NCBI GenBank assembly: GCA_021153265.1
Contig: JAGKTU010000083.1
Span: 1-9,021 of the forward strand
Reading direction: 5' to 3'
DNA length: 9,021 nt
From: Clostridia bacterium
Lineage (GTDB): Bacteria > Bacillota > Clostridia > Oscillospirales > Oscillospiraceae
The translations under genes were made by a program, and so were the position numbers. The first letter of the stretch is position 1. Every line of letters begins with the position of its first letter. Positions 7,801 to 9,021 of the stretch are shown here, piece by piece. The notes below the pieces were generated by a model that saw only the letters and a list, made by a program, of their open reading frames with translations, had not been told where the DNA came from and did not search any database.

Positions 7801-8673
7801 TTCACCGATGTTATCGGCAATGACCTGTATGAGGAGGATCTGGAAGCCTATCCTACCATTCCGCAAGGCTCTACTTGTAACATCAAGCAGTTGCGTAATT
7901 TCATTCGTGACCGCCTTGTGTATTGCGACAGCCAGATCACCAACGGCATCCCCGGAACTGCGGTTACCTTGAGTGAAACAGAGCTGACCATCAACAAGGC
8001 AGAGAGTAGTTCCACAACCTTGACAGCTGCCAAAACGCCGAGTAATGCTACGGACGATATCTACTGGTATAGTTCCGACACGACGATTGCAACCGTTGCG
8101 AATGGCGTTATCACTGCCGTGGCGGACGGAAGTTGCACCATTTACGCAAAGTGCGGTAGCGGTTACGCAAGCTGCGCTGTGACAGTAAGTTCTATTGTTG
8201 AGCCTGACGAGCCTGTAGTGTCTTATACCAACCTTGTGCCGACCTCCATCGATAGCAACGGAAGTGTTTATAACGGTACTGGCTATAAGGACGGTTATCG
8301 CTTGAGTTCTTCGGGTAGTGTTAGCGATACGGCGATTGCGGAGGCTACTCATACAGGCTTCATCAAGTTCAAAAATGGCGATATCATTCGGATTAAAATC
8401 GTAGGCGGATGGACACATGTAAGCGGTAAAGCCGGTAACTACTTGAATTTCTACAATACAAGCTTTGCCCTTGCTAAAGCCGATTACCCCGAAGCCTATG
8501 TTGACGGTACTGTTGGCACAACCGAAACGCTGGACGATGGAAGCACTCTCATTACGATGTTTACCGCCAACAATACGAGTCTTACTGCGAACACGGAATA
8601 TTATCTCCGCATAAGCCTTAATCCCGCAAAGGGTGCAAACCTGATCGTGACGGTCAATCAGGAGATTACATGA
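4870..8673 (+). CDS. Phage tail-fibre/baseplate protein: BppU-type N-terminus, coiled coil, shaft repeats, CotH kinase-like domain, Big_2 domain, C-terminal beta-rich domain
   Basis: This 1267-residue protein (residue 1 = ATG at 4870) reads as a multi-domain receptor-binding fibre. Residues 1-122 resemble the BppU N-terminal baseplate-attachment domain (beta-rich, with YDLTPQTLAAAGYCDCEIRL-like pattern). Residues 123-254 are an alanine-rich coiled coil, followed by six glycines (255-260). Residues 263-325 are helical, with LDALDQR twice. Residues 336-617 are shaft repeats. Residues about 634-1025 are a CotH-type kinase domain. Residues 1030-1108 are a Big_2 Ig-like domain. Residues 1117-1267 form a beta-rich tail starting YTNLVPTSID, of a kind seen at the end of Clostridia phage fibres and probably host- or glycan-binding. 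There is no signal peptide, as expected for a virion protein. The gene overlaps the next by four bases. Domain calls are firm for CotH and Big_2, and fair for BppU and the C-terminal domain. Confidence 0.88.
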   Translation: MNSSNYKLSLDVQQACSPVVLEGKLGDTRRTLWISLTDGDAPYSITEECYAVFTAAKPDGTFIANPCRILGNTIVYDLTPQTLAAAGYCDCEIRLYGADDGLLTSARFGLLVHEPALGDGDVIQSETEVDALTQLIGDAAQVIRESELRNLESRVLIGELELHRQDFEQKAADARADAKAAELSAQVAESSAREAGRSQQAAALSEQGAQFHRQAAEDASDEAQLALQMAIQSQSGAEYWAGQAKKYAQEAAQNGGGGGGINLDALDQRIEEAIREHSEIDDQCHPDIRKHLDALDQRFGDLEQLETEDKSSLVAAVNEVLGKAGTGDSGGNVDLTGYAKEQWVQQNYQPKGEYLTAVPEGYAKTSDIPTKPEDIGAQPSGNYALKSEIPSVPVQSVNNKTGAVKLSASDVGARPDNWMPSAQEVGALPETYTPPNQTAEQVGADPKGTATAAVSQHNTADDSHGDIRLELKAINERLTAFFDSDNQTLDELSEIVAYITSNKSLIDSITTSKVSVSDIINNLTTNVTNKPLSAAQGVVLKGLIDSVSNSLANYQPKGNYLTEENDPTVPSWAKQPTKPSYSKSEVGLGNVDNVKQYSANNPPPYPVTSVNGQTGAVTIDVPAIDAIEPADDDMPKVFLTGDEFSNMTKDKNEVNMELDYRSKTKQFHAYILIKYQGRSSLSKPKKNFTIKMYSDEARASKVKMAFKDWGHKTHKYVLKANFIDHTHSRNIVGANLWSEVVASRSDYDALPEELRNSPRNGAVDGFPVKLYVNGTYQGVYTWNIGKDDWMWGLDEDNPNHFLLANEGDQGSSVVNSGNFRKEWNGVDESHWTVEVGTNSDALKTSLNNLITFVMNNNGTAFRSGIGAYLDVQSAIDYYIHQYVICNIDSLSLNMLLATYDGKVWRCGAYDMDSTFGLWWTGEKFLPTTYKCPEDYQDKFSLLWERLEENFWTEIQARYAELRKTVYSPANMFTHFERFTDVIGNDLYEEDLEAYPTIPQGSTCNIKQLRNFIRDRLVYCDSQITNGIPGTAVTLSETELTINKAESSSTTLTAAKTPSNATDDIYWYSSDTTIATVANGVITAVADGSCTIYAKCGSGYASCAVTVSSIVEPDEPVVSYTNLVPTSIDSNGSVYNGTGYKDGYRLSSSGSVSDTAIAEATHTGFIKFKNGDIIRIKIVGGWTHVSGKAGNYLNFYNTSFALAKADYPEAYVDGTVGTTETLDDGSTLITMFTANNTSLTANTEYYLRISLNPAKGANLIVTVNQEIT
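5875..6720 (+). repeat. Degenerate shaft repeats in the fibre protein
   Basis: Several short motifs recur between residues 336 and 617. NYQPKG(E/N)YLT occurs at 347-356 (bases 5908-5937) and 553-562 (6526-6555). SVN(N/G)(K/Q)TGAV occurs at 396-404 (6055-6081) and 609-617 (6694-6720). A (D/E/Q)-(I/V)-G-A-x-P motif occurs four times, at residues 374-379, 410-415, 424-429 and 441-446. NKPLSAAQG (529-537) is another common fibre element. The DNA copies have diverged, so this is protein-level repetition typical of trimeric fibre shafts, not a recent duplication. Confidence 0.75.
6769..7950 (+). other. CotH-type atypical protein kinase domain within the fibre protein
   Basis: Residues about 634-1025. 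CotH proteins are atypical kinases first known from Bacillus spore coats, where CotH phosphorylates other coat proteins. Visible hallmarks, in order: QGRSSLSKPKKNFTIKMYSD (676-695); HKYVLKANFIDHTHSRN (714-730), with the family's D-x-T-x-x-R-N pattern; the beta hairpin FPVKLYVNGTYQGVY (766-780); the acidic segment CNIDSLSLN (885-893); and the D-x-D motif GAYDMDSTFG (907-916). D888, D910 and D912 are the likely metal-binding or catalytic acids. All main motifs look intact, so activity is plausible but not shown. The alternative is a domain kept only as a fold for surface binding. Confidence 0.85.
7957..8193 (+). other. Big_2 bacterial Ig-like domain within the fibre protein
   Basis: Residues 1030-1108 show the standard Big_2 order: TAVTLSETELTI at the start, a paired strand with TTLTAAKTPSNA, then IYWYSSDTTIATVANGVITA, then DGSCTIYAKCGSGYASCAVT. 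Such domains serve as spacers or weak carbohydrate-binding units on surface proteins and phage fibres. Here it separates the CotH domain from the C-terminal domain. Confidence 0.88.
8660..8664 (+). promoter_or_regulatory. Ribosome binding site AGGAG inside the end of the fibre gene
   Basis: It lies 5 bases before the ATG at 8670 and 8 bases before the ATG at 8673. It supports translation of the small membrane peptide although that gene begins within the fibre gene's last codons. Confidence 0.7.
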
Positions 8674-8762
8674 TGAACGCATTGCATTTAATCTGGGTTA
8701 TTCCGCTGTCTGCAAGTATCGGCTGGGCTTTGGCTTGCGTTATGATGGCGGCAAAGGAGTAA
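8670..8762 (+). CDS. 30-residue single-pass membrane peptide between fibre and lysin genes
   Basis: The ATG at 8670 overlaps the fibre stop codon as ATGA (8670-8673); a second ATG follows at 8673, and either could be used. The ribosome binding site is AGGAG at 8660-8664. The 30-residue product begins MMNALHLIWVIPLSASIGWA and continues as a mostly hydrophobic segment, then ends in K-E, giving one membrane helix of about 20 residues with a short charged tail. It has two tryptophans and a glycine in the helix. I do not recognise a named family, although tiny membrane peptides of this shape are common beside lysis genes in Clostridia phages. Position suggests a lysis or membrane role such as a holin accessory or lysis regulator, but it is shorter than known holins and the role is a guess. 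The four-base overlap points to translational coupling with the fibre gene. Confidence 0.65.
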   Translation: MMNALHLIWVIPLSASIGWALACVMMAAKE

Positions 8763-8791
8763 TCCGCATTATGAAGAGAAAGCAGAACAAA

Positions 8792-8813
8792 GCACCGTCC
8801 TTCGGGGCGGTGC
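8792..8813 (+). terminator. Stem-loop with UUCG tetraloop before the lysin gene
   Basis: The arms 8792-8800 and 8805-8813 form a 9-bp stem (eight Watson-Crick pairs and one G-U) closed by C-UUCG-G, a very stable loop. An A-rich run precedes it, but the sequence after it (CGCTTC) is not a U-tract, so a classical terminator is unlikely. It ends 6 bases before the lysin ribosome binding site. It could be a weak terminator, an RNA end-protection or processing element, or a control on lysin translation. Confidence 0.5.
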
Positions 8814-8819
8814 CGCTTC

Positions 8820-8826
8820 AAAGGAG
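8820..8826 (+). promoter_or_regulatory. Ribosome binding site AAAGGAG for the lysin gene
   Basis: A strong match 8 bases upstream of the ATG at 8835. It decides the lysin start and confirms that the +1-frame alternative over this stretch is not the main product. Confidence 0.88.
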
Positions 8827-8834
8827 TCATAACT

Positions 8835-9021
8835 ATGAACATCAAACAAATGCAGTGGCAGCTTCGTTTCCTGGGCTGCTACGCAGGGGAAATCGACGGG
8901 GACTGGGGCAGGCTCTCTCAGTTGGGCACCATCCGCTTCCAGCAGGAGGCGGGGCTGGAGGTCACCGGGATCTTTGACCGGGCCACCCGGGACAAGTCCA
9001 TGGAGTGGGTCCGGGCCATCC
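8835..9021 (+). CDS. Phage lysin with N-terminal peptidoglycan-binding domain (5' part only)
   Basis: Only the first 62 residues are inside the window. They form most of a PG_binding_1 domain: MNIKQMQWQLRFLGCYAGEI at the start, then DGDWGRLSQLGTIRFQQEAG, then LEVTGIFDRATRD. The L-x-x-L-G-x-Y-x-G-x-I-D-G pattern, the I-R-F-Q segment and the V-T-G-I-x-D-x-x-T ending are characteristic. This domain anchors cell-wall hydrolases on peptidoglycan. There is no signal peptide, as in phage endolysins that depend on a holin. The catalytic domain (often an M15 peptidase or an amidase in such proteins) would lie beyond base 9021 and cannot be named. A less likely alternative is a host spore-cortex or wall hydrolase. 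Confidence 0.82.
   Translation, partial: MNIKQMQWQLRFLGCYAGEIDGDWGRLSQLGTIRFQQEAGLEVTGIFDRATRDKSMEWVRAI

Noticed and set aside
8218..8670. Variable region of a diversity-generating retroelement at the fibre tip
   Set aside because: There is no run of AAC/AAT codons typical of adenine mutagenesis, no second near-copy (template repeat) and no reverse transcriptase in the window.
4822..8682. A 1286-codon open frame on the minus strand covering the whole fibre gene
   Set aside because: It is in exact codon register with the fibre gene and exists because that gene has no TTA, CTA or TCA codons. The translation is rich in Cys, His, Arg and Ile with no domain I recognise, and there is no ribosome binding site pattern to support it.
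1..9021. CRISPR arrays, tRNA or rRNA genes, insertion sequences, attachment sites
   Set aside because: I saw no regularly spaced direct repeats, no cloverleaf-like or rRNA-like sequence, no transposase and no recognisable integration site on either strand.

Overview
The window looks like the late end of a phage or prophage structural operon, running into the lysis genes, from a Clostridia-type Firmicute (a gut Oscillospiraceae/Lachnospiraceae-like host is my inference). Support: strong AAAGGAG(G) ribosome binding sites, mosaic base composition around 50% G+C, and protein modules typical of temperate phages of these bacteria. All genes are on the + strand and closely packed. The only gaps are about 117 bases (4753-4869) and 72 bases (8763-8834), and each holds a stem-loop.

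Layout. (1) Bases 1-4752: the 3' part of a very large virion-associated 'polyvalent' protein whose start lies upstream of the window. It carries a MuF-C/BECR-nuclease-like domain, an ADP-ribosyltransferase domain of the ART-PolyVal type, a coiled coil, and a roughly 1000-residue C-terminal region with hydrophobic segments and helical repeats like those of large phage internal or ejection proteins. (2) Bases 4753-4869: a 14-bp terminator-like hairpin and a strong ribosome binding site. (3) Bases 4870-8673: a 1267-residue tail-fibre/baseplate protein with, in order, a BppU-type N-terminus, an alanine-rich coiled coil, shaft repeats, a CotH-type atypical kinase domain, a bacterial Ig-like (Big_2) domain and a C-terminal beta-rich domain. 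(4) Bases 8670-8762: a 30-residue single-pass membrane peptide, coupled to the fibre gene by an ATGA overlap. (5) Bases 8763-8834: a stem-loop with a UUCG loop and a ribosome binding site. (6) Bases 8835-9021: the start of a cell-wall lysin with a peptidoglycan-binding domain, cut by the window edge.

How the genes may work together. The fibre protein would bind the host surface. The large polyvalent protein sits next to it, where an ejected or internal virion protein could be encoded, and may carry effector domains into the cell with the DNA. The small membrane peptide and the lysin belong to lysis. The notable point is that two different predicted protein-modifying (or protein-modification-derived) enzymes, an ADP-ribosyltransferase and a CotH-type kinase, lie inside adjacent structural proteins of one phage. 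The effector part of the large protein also has a base and codon composition unlike the rest of the same gene, which suggests a swappable cassette.
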